NCBI GenBank assembly: GCA_013398055.1
Contig: VZRS01006708.1
Coordinates: 187,746-251,745, forward strand
Direction of reading: 5' to 3'
Source: Ifrita kowaldi
Lineage: Eukaryota > Chordata > Aves > Passeriformes > Cinclosomatidae
DNA: 64,000 bases
Shown here: piece after piece, positions 11,271 to 24,696 of the stretch
Position numbering within the stretch: position 1 is the stretch's first letter
Layout: each line of letters begins with the position of its first letter
Translations under genes and position numbers: made by a program
Notes under the pieces: generated by a model
Database searches by the model: none
What the model was told of the DNA's origin: nothing
Seen by the model: the letters and a program-made list of their open reading frames with translations, nothing else

Positions 11271-13808
11271 TTGCTCAGCTGAATGCGTTTAAAAAATTGT
11301 TTCCGTGGGATCTTAAAATTTCAGCTTAATTATACAAAACCAGAAAACTAAATACAAGAAAAATTACCCTGGGTGGACACGGGATATAGCAAAATGATGA
11401 CAGCAAAATAAAAAGATATATCATATATGAAGTGAACAGGAAGAGATTTTTTTTCTGTCTTTTGTATGGTACCATTGATGATGGAGGTGGGGGCGTAACT
11501 GAAGTACCATGGTACTTAGTAAAATAAAGACAGAATATAACCTTAATAGGTTGCACAAGTTCCTATGAAATTCTGTAAATGGCTGTAAGGATGTTGCCAA
11601 ACATAGTCACTCCATATACAGGGCAGCACTGAGTAAGAAGTTGCTGGAGGGACAGCTAGAGGGACTAGGTAATTTTGACAATTGTGCTTTTCAATGGCTT
11701 GTTTGTTCATTTTCCTCACCATTGTAATCACCAGACATCAATGGCTGTATGATGTCTCTTGTGTAACATTTTGGGCATTAGATATATGCTAAAGTGTTTT
11801 GTAGCCAGATTAATCTGCTATATTTACTGAAATTTAAAATTATGACTTTGTACTTAGTAAAAAACCCCCACCAAAACCCCAGAAGTGCTTGCACAGTATT
11901 TTCTTTCAATTTGCTATAACCAGATTTAACATGTAATGCAAATGGTGTAGTTTTAACTTTTAGCACATAATCTTAATGACAGTAAACTGCGTTTGATGTA
12001 TTCAGTATTTTTCATCACCAATTATTTCCTTCACACATTAGTGGGAATACTTTTATAAACAGTTTGACCTGTGTGTTTCTGGATGATTCAGGGAGAACAA
12101 TGAAGCTGTTAAAAACGTTACTGACATGTACAACAATAATGAGGTGTGGGACACATTTAATTATAATTGTGAAATTAGACTGACTAATTTAGGTGTGATG
12201 GATGCTTTCACAAAGATACAAATCATACTTGGATGTTCAGTTTTTTTATTTTGACCTAGTAGAATCTTCTCTAGCTTGTTCAGAAAACCCAGGTGTATTT
12301 AGAATAAGAAATGTTTACTTATTTATGGCTTTTTATTTCAATGCTCAGGGTTGGTTCTTTGTCTGTCTTCCTTTTTCACATAATTTTTGCCTGATTGTCA
12401 TGAGAGAAGGGTCTAAATGGTCTTTTTTTTTCTGGAATAGCTAAGTAAAATCCGCTTTTTCTTCTTTGTCTTCTCTGTATATTTCTATTTATTTTAGAGT
12501 TCAAATATTTCTCATTGCTTTGAAATGTAAAAGCGTTCATAAATTTGAGTTGTTTGAACATTCTATGTTTAACTAAAAATTACTTTTACCTGAAGTAGCT
12601 ATTCTGAAAGGTGAAATGAGTGTTGTAAAGTCCCTTACTGTTATGATCAGCCCCTCAGTTCCTATGGATGTGCACAGCCAGTGTTCTGCAGGTCAGCTAC
12701 TGACTTCATAAATATCTTTTGTCATTTTAAAGCTGTAAAAACTAAAATTTTGTAATGAGGTTAACAATTCCAAACACAACTTTTGTTGACTATTCATCTA
12801 AGAATGGCTGAACCTCTTTGTTCATCTCAGTGGAATGTAAGTAGTGGCTGACTAGAGATAAATATTCCACTGGAGGTTGCTTTAATACAAATAATATATA
12901 ATTTTGATTAAAGTATAATAAGTATTTTAGATTTTATAATTTGTTTACAGTAATTTTCTTGGGTCTGGGTAATAAATGTTTTCTCACTGTGAACTCAGTC
13001 TAAACCAAAATCTTTATATTTTACAACATCATTTGCTACGGAAAAAAGGGGAAAGAAAGCCTTTCTGTAGCTTAGTGGACAGAAGGTCATGTGGGATCTG
13101 GGCAGCCAGAGTTCACGAGCAATATATTCTTTGTTAAGAGTGGAGTCATGCCAGCAACAGAAAGAGAATTCCATCAGACAGAGAGGGACAGGTACCACTC
13201 TCACATCTCTAGCTTGAAACAGGGCCTCACATCAGAAAATCTAGTCTGGACCCAATAACTTCTACTTCCAGACCTGGTGTGAAAGTGCTCTGCTATTTTA
13301 TTCTGATTTTGTTTTAGTTTTCAAGCTGTAGTAAAAACTCTTTTTCAGAAAATCCTTATTTAATCAGATTGCTTTTGTTATCTTGAGGTTCGATACTCCA
13401 AATTACAGCTGTCTACAATGGAGTGACATCCAAAATTAAGATTAAATGATACAGCCCCAAAATTTTTACAATCTAGTTAATGTGTGTTTTAAAAAATATT
13501 CCAGAGCAAAGGGTTTCAAAAATTCTCTTAGGTTATGACTATTGTTTCCAGCCCAAAGAAACCAATTCTTGTCTCAGAACCTTCATATAATTTCTCTAGG
13601 GACTGACAGTAAAAATAATGGAAATAATCTATAAAACACACATAATTGTAAAAATATGACTTTGTTGTCTACATCACAAGGGACATTTTAAAGCGCATGG
13701 GCAGTCTGTCCTTCTACATTACCTGCTGTTGTTTTTAGCTATGGCATTCTCAGAAAATCTTTCAAAGGTTTTAGTCTATTTCTGGCTCAGAAAAACAGTA
13801 AAATCCTC

Positions 13809-13845
13809 CAATGACTGGAAATGATGGAGTTTTTTCCAGTCATTG
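13809..13845. repeat. Perfect inverted repeat, 13-bp arms, 11-base loop
   Basis: Arm CAATGACTGGAAA at 13809-13821 is the exact reverse complement of TTTCCAGTCATTG at 13833-13845. The pairing does not extend outward, so the stem is shorter than that of a normal pre-miRNA. Confidence 0.9.
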
Positions 13846-14207
13846 CAGAAATTATTGCTGATACTTTGTGGTCCAACTAGGAACACACTGTCCTACAAAG
13901 ATTAACTAGTAATAATTTCTTCATTTATTCAGTGGCAGTAGTCCCAGGTTTAAATACGTATCACACTGTTGATCCTAGCAATTATCGTTTGAACTAAATC
14001 TACACACAAAATCTCATTTATTCAGAGCTACATTAATGAGTCAATAAAGCTCTGATGAATCTGGCTCTGTGCTCCTATATACATTACCTTGAAATTTGTG
14101 TGGCAACCAGTAATTCAAAGAAGGTTGTTTTTTGGGTTGATTTGTCTACAGTCTTTCATAAATTTCAAACTTTTCTAGTGCAGAAATGTGAGATTCCTTA
14201 GACTTGT

Positions 14208-14248
14208 GATGATAATAATAATAATAATAATAGTAATAATAATAATAA
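14208..14248. repeat. (AAT)n microsatellite
   Basis: ATA/ATG trinucleotide run, with one GTA interruption. It explains the isoleucine-rich start of the 62-codon plus-strand frame at 14188, which is therefore not a gene. Confidence 0.95.
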
Positions 14249-17102
14249 AGAATTTTATCATCTTCAGTGAACTTCAGATGACACATATCTCTCTTATGTT
14301 TATATTACTGCATCAGATGTCAGTGAGGGACAAGGGTAAGCAGATTATGTCCAGTCATAATTTGTCCAGAAGATGATTTATCCAATTTGTATGTGCATGC
14401 AGCAGAAGCATTCACTCATACAGGGCATCCCATTATTATTCATTTGGTAGTACTATGAAACTGTGGGAATCTTCACCTGCACCAGTTCTATGAAATATTT
14501 TTCTTTATATGACTTCTTTTTATGGTTTTAAATAAAGTGAGCATTTCTGCATTCCTGATCTTACAAAAGAAAAATTCCCTGCTTCGGTATCCCCGATGTC
14601 ACATATTTAGTAACCACACATATGGCATGAAAATCTTGAGGCTTTATTTTAACATAATACATGCTTCATTCTATTAATTTATCTTGTAATTTCTGGGGTT
14701 TTAAAGGAGGATTTTCCTTTATAGCTGTGCTGGTTAGTCATGAGCAATATTTTTTTTTTCAAAAAATGATGAGATTCTTATTGATTCCATCAGCTTCGGG
14801 GATTTAAGAAAAAGTAAAAATTATGCAATAAAATTTTATGAAAGGCTGACAAAGACTTGTGAAAAAGCCATAGCAGTTAGTAGGGCTGAACTCCATAGGC
14901 TTCCTTTTTATGAGCACTATACTTCCACTGTCATGATTTTTTTCTTTTAATGAATTTTACTGAAGAAAGACATTTATAGTTGTGCATGGAACATGATGCT
15001 TAGTTGAATGTGAACTGATTACAATTCTACAAAGTGGAGTTTAGTCAGAGCACCTTAGTTTTATTCCTATAGTTTTGCCTAATTATGTTTTTTTAAGTTT
15101 ATGGGAAATAAGAAAATCTTTACAGTGATTTTTTTTTTTAACAAATTAACTTACTAATTCAAATACAGTCCAGTATTTCTAGACCATAATTGATTCAAAG
15201 TCAATTAGGGTGCATCTTCCTTGGCTGTAAAGTAGAACCTGCTTATACCATGGGGTGGGGTCTGTCTGAGAAGCTCTGAATTGTGTGAAGTTGAGATCTG
15301 CCACGCCAGGAACATTTTCAGTAACTTTAAGATTTTGATATTATTAGGTAGAATGACTGCATTCCCCATGTATTCGTGGCAGTTTTGTGTTCTTTAAGCA
15401 CTCTCTCTTCCTAGTCTAACATCACATATTATCTCCCTAACAATGCCTCAGCTTTCAATGTCTGGTTTGTAAAAAATAATGAGCTTTTGAGTTCAAAGAC
15501 TGTGTGGAAACTTTGTGATTTGTCAGCTGAGATGTATACATGGAATAGTATGAGCACCTTCAGAGCTGCTGTATAGTATGATATTGTAGAATAAATATTG
15601 TTGAAGAAACTGAATTGCTAGCCTTCTTTCCCTCTAAATTTGACATACAGCTAAGCAAAAAAGACTTTTTCCTGTTTATCAAGTTTTTGTGAAGAATGCA
15701 ACAAATCATTCTCATTTATTATAAAAATGAAAACTTTTCTTCTTGTGTGCTGAGAATGCATCAACTGGAAGAAAATAGGGAACAAAATCAAAACGGCTTT
15801 TTAAAACTGCAATTTAAAAAATGAAATCAGTGTATATTTTCAGAGTTTTTAATTGAAAATAAAAACTTGTTTTTCTGGTATAGTGCCATTATTTCTGTAT
15901 ATAATTATATATTTTCTATTACATTTAAAGTATTTATATTAATTATGAATATAATTATTCATATTTCTGCCATTGGAGTAGTTCATGTGAATCCACATTC
16001 ATTGCTGGGGAAAAAAAGGCATAGAAAAAAGAAAAAGAAAATGTGGTGGTGGGTTTGTTGTTTTGGTTTTTTCAACAGCTCTCTGAGGGAGGAGCAGGGA
16101 CTCTGCCACATTCACACACTCAGCCCCTACCCCCAAGCCATGTGAGATGTGCCCACATTGCTTTGTACAGCTGCCTGACTACTGTGAAAGATTTTCTCCT
16201 TCAGAATCTGGCTGTGCTCACCCCTGCTGAGCCAGGTCTTGATCACCTGTTGTGACATGGCCAATGCAGAGCTGGCACCTTTCTTCCTGCAAAAGGAGGC
16301 CCTGGGACATTTAAAGCACCTGGTTCCATTTAAACACCTTGGCCTGGCTTCTTGCCAACAACATATTTTGAGCATTCCAATGTTGTTTTCTTATTCAGCT
16401 TTTAAAAAGCAGATCACAGTGACAAACTACCAACCTGTAAATTTGAACTCCCCATTAATCTGCAATTAAGAAAAAAAAAAGATTAAAAGGGCAAGTAATT
16501 TGTAGGTATTTTTGTTTGTGCAACCCTGATGCAAATTGTGCTCTAGGTAGTTACTTTATACTTGTTCTTATAATGAAAAAGCCTGTTCAATTTGTGATAC
16601 TTGGACTTTGCCTTAATTTTTATTTTTTTTCCCTAAACAAATTGCCTGTTCCCTTGTTCACCTGCTAAATGGTATAGCAGTGATTCTGTGACTTTTGGAG
16701 TGTTCTTTGGCATCCCTAGTAAATATTAACAGAAAGACTGTTCTGCAGGTACACTGTGTTGTCACCTTAGCTTTATGTGAACTACTCCTGAATCCCATGT
16801 TATTAAGCGAGGGCTGAGGTATGAAAGAATGATGTATACAAAGTTTCTTTAATATTGAGAATGAGAGGTGGGTATTACCTAAAATATGAAACCTCAGCGG
16901 TATAAAATGAAAGCAAAATAGTAATTTCATACAATTAATTAAAACAAGGGAAAAAATGCAACTTGGCATGGCACTAATATTAAAGCAGAAAGATTTAGGT
17001 TACAGGTTATCTTTCTGTGTTACATGCACTTTCCTCATAATTCTCACATAGGATACTCAAGTATGGCTTCAGAGGATGTGTTCCCCATAAAAATACAAGA
17101 TT

Positions 17103-17965
17103 AGGCTGACCTTGGCCAGCTGCCATGTACCCACCCAGCCACTCTGTCAGTTCTTGTAAACAGGACATGGAACGAAAATAGGATGAAAAAGCTTATGGGT
17201 TGAGATCAGGAAGAGAAATCACTTACCAATTCCCATCAGAGGCAAGAGGAAAAAATTGCCTGTGGAAAAAATTACTATCATTTTTGCTAGCTAAAATAGA
17301 GTTGGATAGCGAGAAACAAAAACTAAACCACCTTCCCCACCAGCCTCCACTCCTTTTTCCCAGTTTCAGCTTCACTCCTTGCCTCCTGACTTGCTCATCT
17401 ACCCCACCCCCTGAGCTGTGCAGGACGATGGGGAAGGGGTGCGGCAGTCAGTCCAAAGCACTTCTCTGCTGTTCCTTCCTCCTCACACTTTTCCCTTGCT
17501 CCAGTGTGGGCCCTTCCCATGGGCTGCTGCTGCTGCTGGGAGAACTTGCTACAGCATGAGCTGTCCAGAGGCTGCCGTTCCTTTAGGGAATACCCAGCTG
17601 CTCTTGGGAGGGTTCTCCTGGTCTGCAGTGTGGATATCTGCTCAGATGTGCTCTTCTCCAGTGGCTACTGAGAAACACTTGCTCTGCTGTGGTCTCTTCC
17701 ATGAGCTGCAGGAGAATCTCGGATCCAGCACTGGGAGCAACCCCTCCCCCTCCTCCTATTTCTTACACTTCTTTTTAACTTGCTCCTCTCTCCTGGACAG
17801 AATTTTGCCCTTTCTTAGATACATTTTCCTGGAGGTCCCACACCCATGGTGTCAGGGCTCAGCTGTGCCCTGCGCTGGAGCCAGTGGCTGGAATTCCTGA
17901 GGCCATCCCTGCAGCCCCCACTGCCAGTGCTAGGGCACTTCCACTCCTACCTCCCTGCTCCCTTC
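17103..17965 (-). mobile_element. Solo LTR of an avian ERVL-like retrovirus, antisense
   Basis: Seen: on the minus strand this segment follows the same LTR family as 46644-47680. Shared landmarks, in order on the plus strand, are the LTR 3' end at about 17103-17150 (CCACCCAGCCACTCTGTCAG), the block ending TCACTTACCAATTCCCATCA near 17240, the pyrimidine-rich purine-free stretch at about 17325-17410, and a series of imperfect repeats containing CTCCAGTGTGGGCCCTTCCC near 17500. Known: this family has several imperfect internal repeats built around GGAGCAG and CCACGCTGGAG-like units. It is strongly diverged. There are no gag, pol or env sequences beside it, so it is a solo LTR. The U3 end is uncertain and may reach about 18060. 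The long overlapping plus-strand open frames at 17200-18094 are an effect of this GC-rich antisense LTR and not genes. Confidence 0.8.
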
Positions 17966-20750
17966 TGTGTGGTGAAACTCCTGCTTTTTCTGGGCCTCGA
18001 TGTTTCAAATCTTCCTCAAGGAAGGTACAAGCAGGTACAGTCTGTGCTACTTGATTTGCAGCAAGTGTATTATTTTAATGTGAGTTTCAACTAGAAGAAC
18101 ACACTGAAATTAACATTTGATGTCTTGTTCTTTGATATCTGGCATTTTTCACAGGCAGACTATAATAAAGAAGTCAGTTATTGCTATTAGACATGTTTTA
18201 AAAGAATTCTTTTTTGATGCATATCTCCACTCAGATTATTAAATTTAAATCAGTGTTGCTATCAGTTTGAATACTAATGATACATTCTGCCAGATGGAAG
18301 CCTTTAATAAATTTTCACTTTTCTCTAACAGTCAGCTGTAAATCTTAAATAAGAGAATTTTTGGGTTATGCCAGCTTTAATGCCTTCTGTCCACACTGAT
18401 TTCAATGTCATCAGTACCTGGGAGGCAGGTACTCTTTAATTAAATTCCATCCTTTCCCATTTATTGAGATGCAAGGCAGTAGCACAGTCAAGGCTATTCT
18501 TTTGCTGTTTTCTGCACTGCCAGCCACTTTCCTGCTATACTTGTGTGCCTGAGACAGTCCTTCATTGTCTCAGTTGATGTATATATTCCTTATATTCAGA
18601 GTTTTGAGCCCTTTCCTGTCGTGTTATGTGAGGCACCAAGTACTGGGGCATGTGGAAGAGGAGGGGGAAAGGGGTGTGGGAGCTGCCCACTTACCAAGTA
18701 GAAATATTTCTCCCAGAAACAGAAATATTTCCTGCTGATTTCAGGTGATTAGTGCGCTTTGGAAGGCATTGACACCACAGCACGGGGGCAGCTGTTACAA
18801 CCCAACTCAGGTGCAGAATGAATGAAACTTAATAAATGAGTATGTCTCTTTTATCCGTGCATTTGATGGCCTGTCTTCATCAGTTAGTAATATTTTCCTC
18901 CAGAGTCATCTGCTATATTCACTTTTAGACTTCTGAATTTTTGCATGGCGGCCATACAGCAGCTAAAATCTGTGCCATTGTGGGGAAATGAACTTTATAT
19001 AGCTTAACCTTTTCTCTGCTATATTCTAGCTAGCTGGGAATGGCTTCTTTGGGGAAAACATGTCTTTCACACTGCTAAAAGTATAGGAAAAGGTAAGTTG
19101 GAATTCGTGGCTGTAGTGGGGAGGGAAGAATAAACACTAGATAACAGAAGAGAAAATGAAATCACAGCATTCAAACTTTCTGGACCTTGGGGGAAAGAGA
19201 GAACTAAAATACTTATGTGAGTCAATAACTATTCCCGGTAGAATCCTTGGAAAAGCCTACAGGTAGAGCAAAATTTTCACTTATTGAGTTATTTTCTCAC
19301 CAGTCTGTTTCACTTATTGATTAGTTTTGTCATTAAACTTCAGAGCTGCACAGTTAAATCTGTTTCATCCATGCACCAGACTCTCCAAATAATTCCATTA
19401 TCTAAATGATTATCTGAAGTGCCAATTACAAGAAAGTAATTAATAATATTGTAATGCAGAGAATAGGTTTTGTTGAGATTTGTGGTGGTGCTTTGTTCAT
19501 TAGTTTTCTGGTTTGTTCTCTTTCTGCTTCAAAGTTAGTAAAAAAATGCTCATTGAAACGTCTCCATCATGAAACAAAAGATGTCAATTACAGAAAAGCA
19601 TGGACACCAACAAAACATTTCAAATCGTTTTAAGAAATTTTCTGACATAGTAATGGTAATTAGTGTATTTCAGTTTGAACAACTGTAATTAAACCTGACC
19701 TTTAAGTTAATTATGTCTTGACATTTATGATTTTAAACTAGCTTTCCCTGTGGTGATGATGTGTTATATACAGACGCTAATAAGTAGTTTCTGTAGTGTG
19801 AGCAAGCAGATTTCAGATGTGCCTACACTGCAGTTCAGGAAACAGCATCATGCACATAGCTTCAATGCATTTGTGCTGTTTTAGTTAATGCTGTTCCTAG
19901 ATTTTGTAATGGCATCCTGACATTCCTTCTTAAGCAACAAAACTCACTGACACAATTTTGAAAGGAGCTTAATGAGCAGTAATACATGCTGGTATTGTTT
20001 CAATTTGCTCTTTACATAAAACCATTAAGTCAGCATGGATATTAGAGGCAAATAAGTCCATCTCTTATAAAGGCTGCAGCATAGCAAAGACGCAACTAGT
20101 CAACCATGGGAGTTGGAAAGAAGACATATGACAGAATAAAACTTGAGAACTTTCTTGCTCACATAGAACATTAAGTCTAGCTAGGTTCAGGATTAACTAA
20201 AAGGTGATATTCAATAGTTCTAGAAGAAACATCAATGATGGAACATGTAAGTAGAGGCATTTCTGAACAAGAGGACTTTGAAAAATGGCATAGCCAAGGT
20301 GTTTTTAATGAAGATAATAACAGTGGTGTTGATAAACTATCTTCATGACAATAAAACTCCCTCTAGTCTATTACAGAGAGATCTATCTTGAGTTTAAAAA
20401 AGATAGTAGACTTCAGGAAAGATCTTGGTCATTTTGAAAGTCCAAGGGAGCCTTGTTGTTCTCTGGGAAAGATTGGTAACTTTGTCTCCAAAGACACGTG
20501 CTTCATATGTGATGAACGCTAGATTTCACAGCACTAGTGCTAACACTGTGCTTTCAGAATTGAACCCTCAGTTTGATCAAAAAAGCCCTAGCTGCCCCTC
20601 TTTAAAAGCATAACAATTTATGTAGTTTCCTTCTTGATCCATGCATTCATCTTCTTTGTATGCATATGTTGAGAAATATCTACTGCCTGCTTTCAAGCTT
20701 CATAACCTTAGATCCATATAGAATTATTTGTATTTTATAGCTTCATAGAT

Positions 20751-20828
20751 ACACGCACACACACACACACACGTACACACACACATCTATCTATCTAGCT
20801 ATCTATCTAGCTATGTATCTATCTGTCT
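20751..20828. repeat. Compound microsatellite (CA)n then (TCTA)n
   Basis: ACAC repeats to about 20784, then TCTA/GCTA tetranucleotides with several interruptions. Likely length-variable. Confidence 0.95.
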
Positions 20829-22086
20829 TTGTTTCAGGTGAGACCAAACTAAAATTCAAAATGATCTGTGTTTATATGGAAAGCTAAGTTGTCTAAACAA
20901 TACAGCCATACCATTTTCTAGTTTTGGCGGTTCTAAGTTCTCAAAATATGTCTGATTAGCACAGGCTACCCAAAAACATTTCCCTGAAGCCCACAACCAG
21001 TACAGTGCATGTATTTATGGGGAAATCAGAGATCTCACCCTATTACCTATTTCTTTTCTTTCCTATGCTGACAATTCCTCTAAAAGTTTTCTTAAGCTGT
21101 TTGCTTATTTGGATGAGTTACAATTTATTTTCCATTTTGTTTGTTCACAAAATTTTGACATGTTTTTATGGTGGGTCACTTATGATAAGGAGAGGGTCAA
21201 CAGAAAGTTTTACAAACTGAAAGGGCTAGTCTTGCTTAGGATATCTGGACCGTGGCTGCCTGACCTGTTAATTGACTGTGTTTTCTAATTGGGTTGTCAT
21301 TGCTATCCAACCAGCAGTCTGATGTTGCTAAATGTTAGCTTGGTGAGAACATGAAAATCTTTATGCCAGTAAAGGGCATAGCAAGCACCATGCCTTTAGA
21401 GTATTGTGTGCTTGGCCATGGCATTCTAAAGAAGCGTTTCTGTTTCTGCTACTTGGAAGGAATACTGTAATCTATTTCCAAAGTGAGTGACTCAGAGCTT
21501 CAGATACTGTCTTTTAAATGCCTTGTTGCATTGCATTAAGAAGTATTTTTTAATGTAAGACAAACTGCAGAATACATGGTTAAGAGATAGGTTACAAAAG
21601 AACGCCATACTTCTTGAGTTGTGGTGCAAAGAATAGCAGTGCAGTGCATCCTGAAATTTTTGGCCATTATTACTGCAGTTTTTCCTTTCTGGAATAAAGC
21701 TTTAGACAGCATGGCATCCACCAGAACTAACAGAACACATGAAAAAAGCAAGTAACATTGTGCAATAAGTAGAGAAGCAAGGGCTCATTTTTTGCTGCGT
21801 AAGTTTCCTCCTAGATATGCTGTTTTTGGCATTTTAGAAAAATAAAACAATTGATCTGATCTGAAAACTGCATGAAAAGCAGGAATGCTTTCATCAAAGT
21901 AAAAATGAAAAAATAAGCCCTTGAATTTCTTATACTTAAGTTTGTCAGATACAAAGGAAGTGAGCCAAACATTTACTTAGATTGGAACTTGATTATAGAT
22001 GTGACTTGGAACTTAGCCTGGAAATAGTACTAAGCCACGCCATCTTCATTGTTCCGTTTATCATATGGTTTTCTTTTCCTTTACAT

Positions 22087-22110
22087 CTTATGCCCTGATG
22101 GGGGCATAAG
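22087..22110. repeat. Short inverted repeat, 9-bp arms
   Basis: CTTATGCCC at 22087-22095 pairs with GGGCATAAG at 22102-22110 across a 6-base loop. Confidence 0.8.
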
Positions 22111-24576
22111 TAGAAGGTGTTTGCTCTTTTTGCTTTCTGTTCTCCAACTAGTAAGTATCAAAAGACTATTTTAATCAGATAAAAATAGTTTTGTTGGGAC
22201 GTTTGTACCATTATTTTCAAATTTAAGACCTGAATTATCTCTAACATGTTAACATCAATGCAAGATGTAAAAAATACAGAAGCATCTCCTTTTTTTTTTT
22301 TTTTCCCCCCAGAAATATATTGTAGAATACTAAAAATACCTGAAGAGGTAGTGGTTGGAATTTGGCACAGAGGGTATTCAATCATATGCTTAGTGTACTG
22401 TGTACCATATAACTCTTTTGAAAATGAACTAAAGTCCATGAAGTCACTGAAGCTCCAATGTCTTTTTAATTGGTTATAAATCTTTGCTCTGAACAGTTGG
22501 GAAAGAAGCAACTGAGAGAGAATATGACCAAAGTCATTAGAATAGCAGGTTGTAAATTGAGAATAACCGAGGAAGAACTGTTTTCTTAAAAAAAATAAAC
22601 TCCAGGGAGTATCATGGAAGACTAAAAGGTGGCAGTACAAGGCAAGCAAAAGGCAACATTTCTTTGTGAAGCGTGTAGGTACATGCGGAGCTCCAATGCC
22701 ATGGGAAGTTTGGGATGCCAGATGTCTACAGACGTGCCAAAATCAATTGAACAAATCCTTGCCATGGCGGAGGGCAGAGCTATTAAGCACACAGACATAA
22801 TGCCAAGCTCAGGATGTCCATGATTTGTGCATTACTGGAAGCAGTACTCCCAGGAAATAGTGCTGTGCATCTCCCCTGCTCTGCTTTTCACTGCATGCCT
22901 GCTGTTAGCCACAGCTGGTAATGGGTGACCTGACAAAGCAGACCTTTGGCATGACCCGCTAGATCTGCTCTGTGAGCATCACAACTGGTAAGTCTGTTTT
23001 TCCATAGCTGTGTGATACACATTTGATTCTGGCAAATGAAAGATGAGAGCTCTGACTGATGTTCTGCCCTCAGATTTGAGCGGTAAATTCTGTGCCTATC
23101 TGTCGTTTTATAATATCTCAAAAGAACTGGGCAGGTACTGCAGATTTTATTCTCAGGGAAGTAGTATCTTTGACACACTCATTTTCGTGAAGCAGGGTAG
23201 GTATTTATTATTGCTGAGCTAGATCCCATTTTGGGAGAATGTAAATATAGTTAAATTGGACAGAGTTATCTGAAATTTTGATAGTACAAACATACATGGA
23301 GATGTACATAGATTTGATCATATAAGCCTTGTTTAATTTAGAAAGGAGGCTGAAAACAAGATGTCTGTTTCTCTGTAACAAGCATCATAAAATAAAGGAC
23401 AAGATGCAGTTTAATATTAATGTAAGTGCTGTAAACTCACAGTGTTAGAAATCAAACAATTAGACAAGGTCCACACCCTAAAAATCTCACCATCTAATTA
23501 GGATGGTTTCAGTACAAACAATTAGAAACCTGACAGAGGGAGCAAAAATGGTCACAGGAGTTTCATGAATGTGAAAAAAACCCAGCTTCTATAAAGCATG
23601 CTAAAAAGACAAATTATGTGAAATTTTCTTCCAGAAGTGCACTATGTGGAGGATTATCTTCTGGTAAGAACGAAGCAGCTGGGTTTTTCCTTATTCTTTT
23701 GACTTTTTTTATGATGAGATATTGCTCTGAATACTATGCCCTATATTCTTAGGTTCATCTGTCTTTCACAGCAAAATTCGTGTTAAATCTTGGGTTCAGT
23801 TGGTTGTACAAAGGGGGCATCTTTTCCTTCATGTGTTTTAGGCCTACAAGACTTTGACACAAAATTTTAAGGTGACACATGATCCTTCAGACATGGAGAA
23901 AATGTACAGCTGCCACTGAGAGTGTGGGTCCATATCAAGGAGTAGGGGGAACTTTTCCCAAAGACATTGATGCAATGCCTAATATGTAAGAGAACTATGG
24001 AACCTGTACTTTCAGCAATAGTAGGGCGGACTTCAAAGATACACCAAAATGTGTGCTCTGTAGTTTGTCATCTTAATGATGGCTTGACATCGCCACAATT
24101 TTTATGAGTGACTAAAAGCAATAAAGAATTTCACCACAAATACTTAGACCTGAAGACATTTATCTGAACTCAAGTTTTATAACAAGTTTCCTTCTGGGGG
24201 GCGAGGGGAAGGATATTAATACTTCAGCTAAATTTGTATTAGACTAATACCAATTTGTCATTTTATCTTTATTTGATGATTTATTTATGAGGAAGATTTA
24301 ATTTCAAGACCTATACTATTTTCTGAGCTGTTACCATTTGAAATACTTCTATACCTCATGCTGTTAAGCCTTTGAACATACACACAATATACTTCTCTTA
24401 CATCTAACTTTCTTACATTATGGGAGAAAGCAAACATTTTTAATTTATCAAAGAATGTCTTTCATTTCTTGCCTGCATTTTGTTTCCTTTATAAATAATT
24501 TTTATGTACAGTTTTAAAAATATAAACAAATCCTCCATGACATTCTTTCTGATCATTACTGTTCACAGTCTCTCAG

Positions 24577-24696
24577 ATCAAAAGTTTTGCTGAGTTTCTT
24601 TGTGAACATGAAAAGTCTTAATCCACATATTCAAGAAACTTGCATTAGAAATCTTTTCCTTCCATTATTTCTGGTCTGTCTCAATAAATCTGAAAG
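24577..24696 (+). other. Candidate exon (120 nt), unproven
   Basis: Seen: a pyrimidine-biased acceptor ending CACAGTCTCTCAG just before 24577, and a donor GAAAG/GTAAGTGATG at 24696/24697. One frame, starting at 24578, is open throughout (about 39 codons), and the other two are closed or not informative. Nothing in the translated piece is recognisable. An open frame this short is not unlikely by chance in this composition, so it could equally be a noncoding RNA exon or a random pair of splice-like sites. Confidence 0.18.

Larger units (their letters stand above)
11271..17102. other. Unique AT-rich DNA
   Basis: No gene or interspersed repeat recognised. It contains a 13-bp-stem hairpin at 13809-13845, an (AAT)n repeat at 14208-14248, and a GC-richer patch at about 16077-16370 whose origin I cannot tell. 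Short frames such as 16658-16969 (minus) look like chance. Confidence 0.5.

Noticed and set aside
13809..13845. Hairpin considered as a microRNA precursor
   Set aside because: A stem of 13 bp with no outward pairing is too short for a pre-miRNA.
17200..18094. Overlapping plus-strand frames of 82-160 codons
   Set aside because: They sit in the GC-rich, pyrimidine-biased antisense of a solo LTR. Low stop density there comes from composition.
22158..22649. 163-codon minus-strand open frame
   Set aside because: No domain, no splice or start context, and a lysine run made by a poly-T tract. Best taken as chance.
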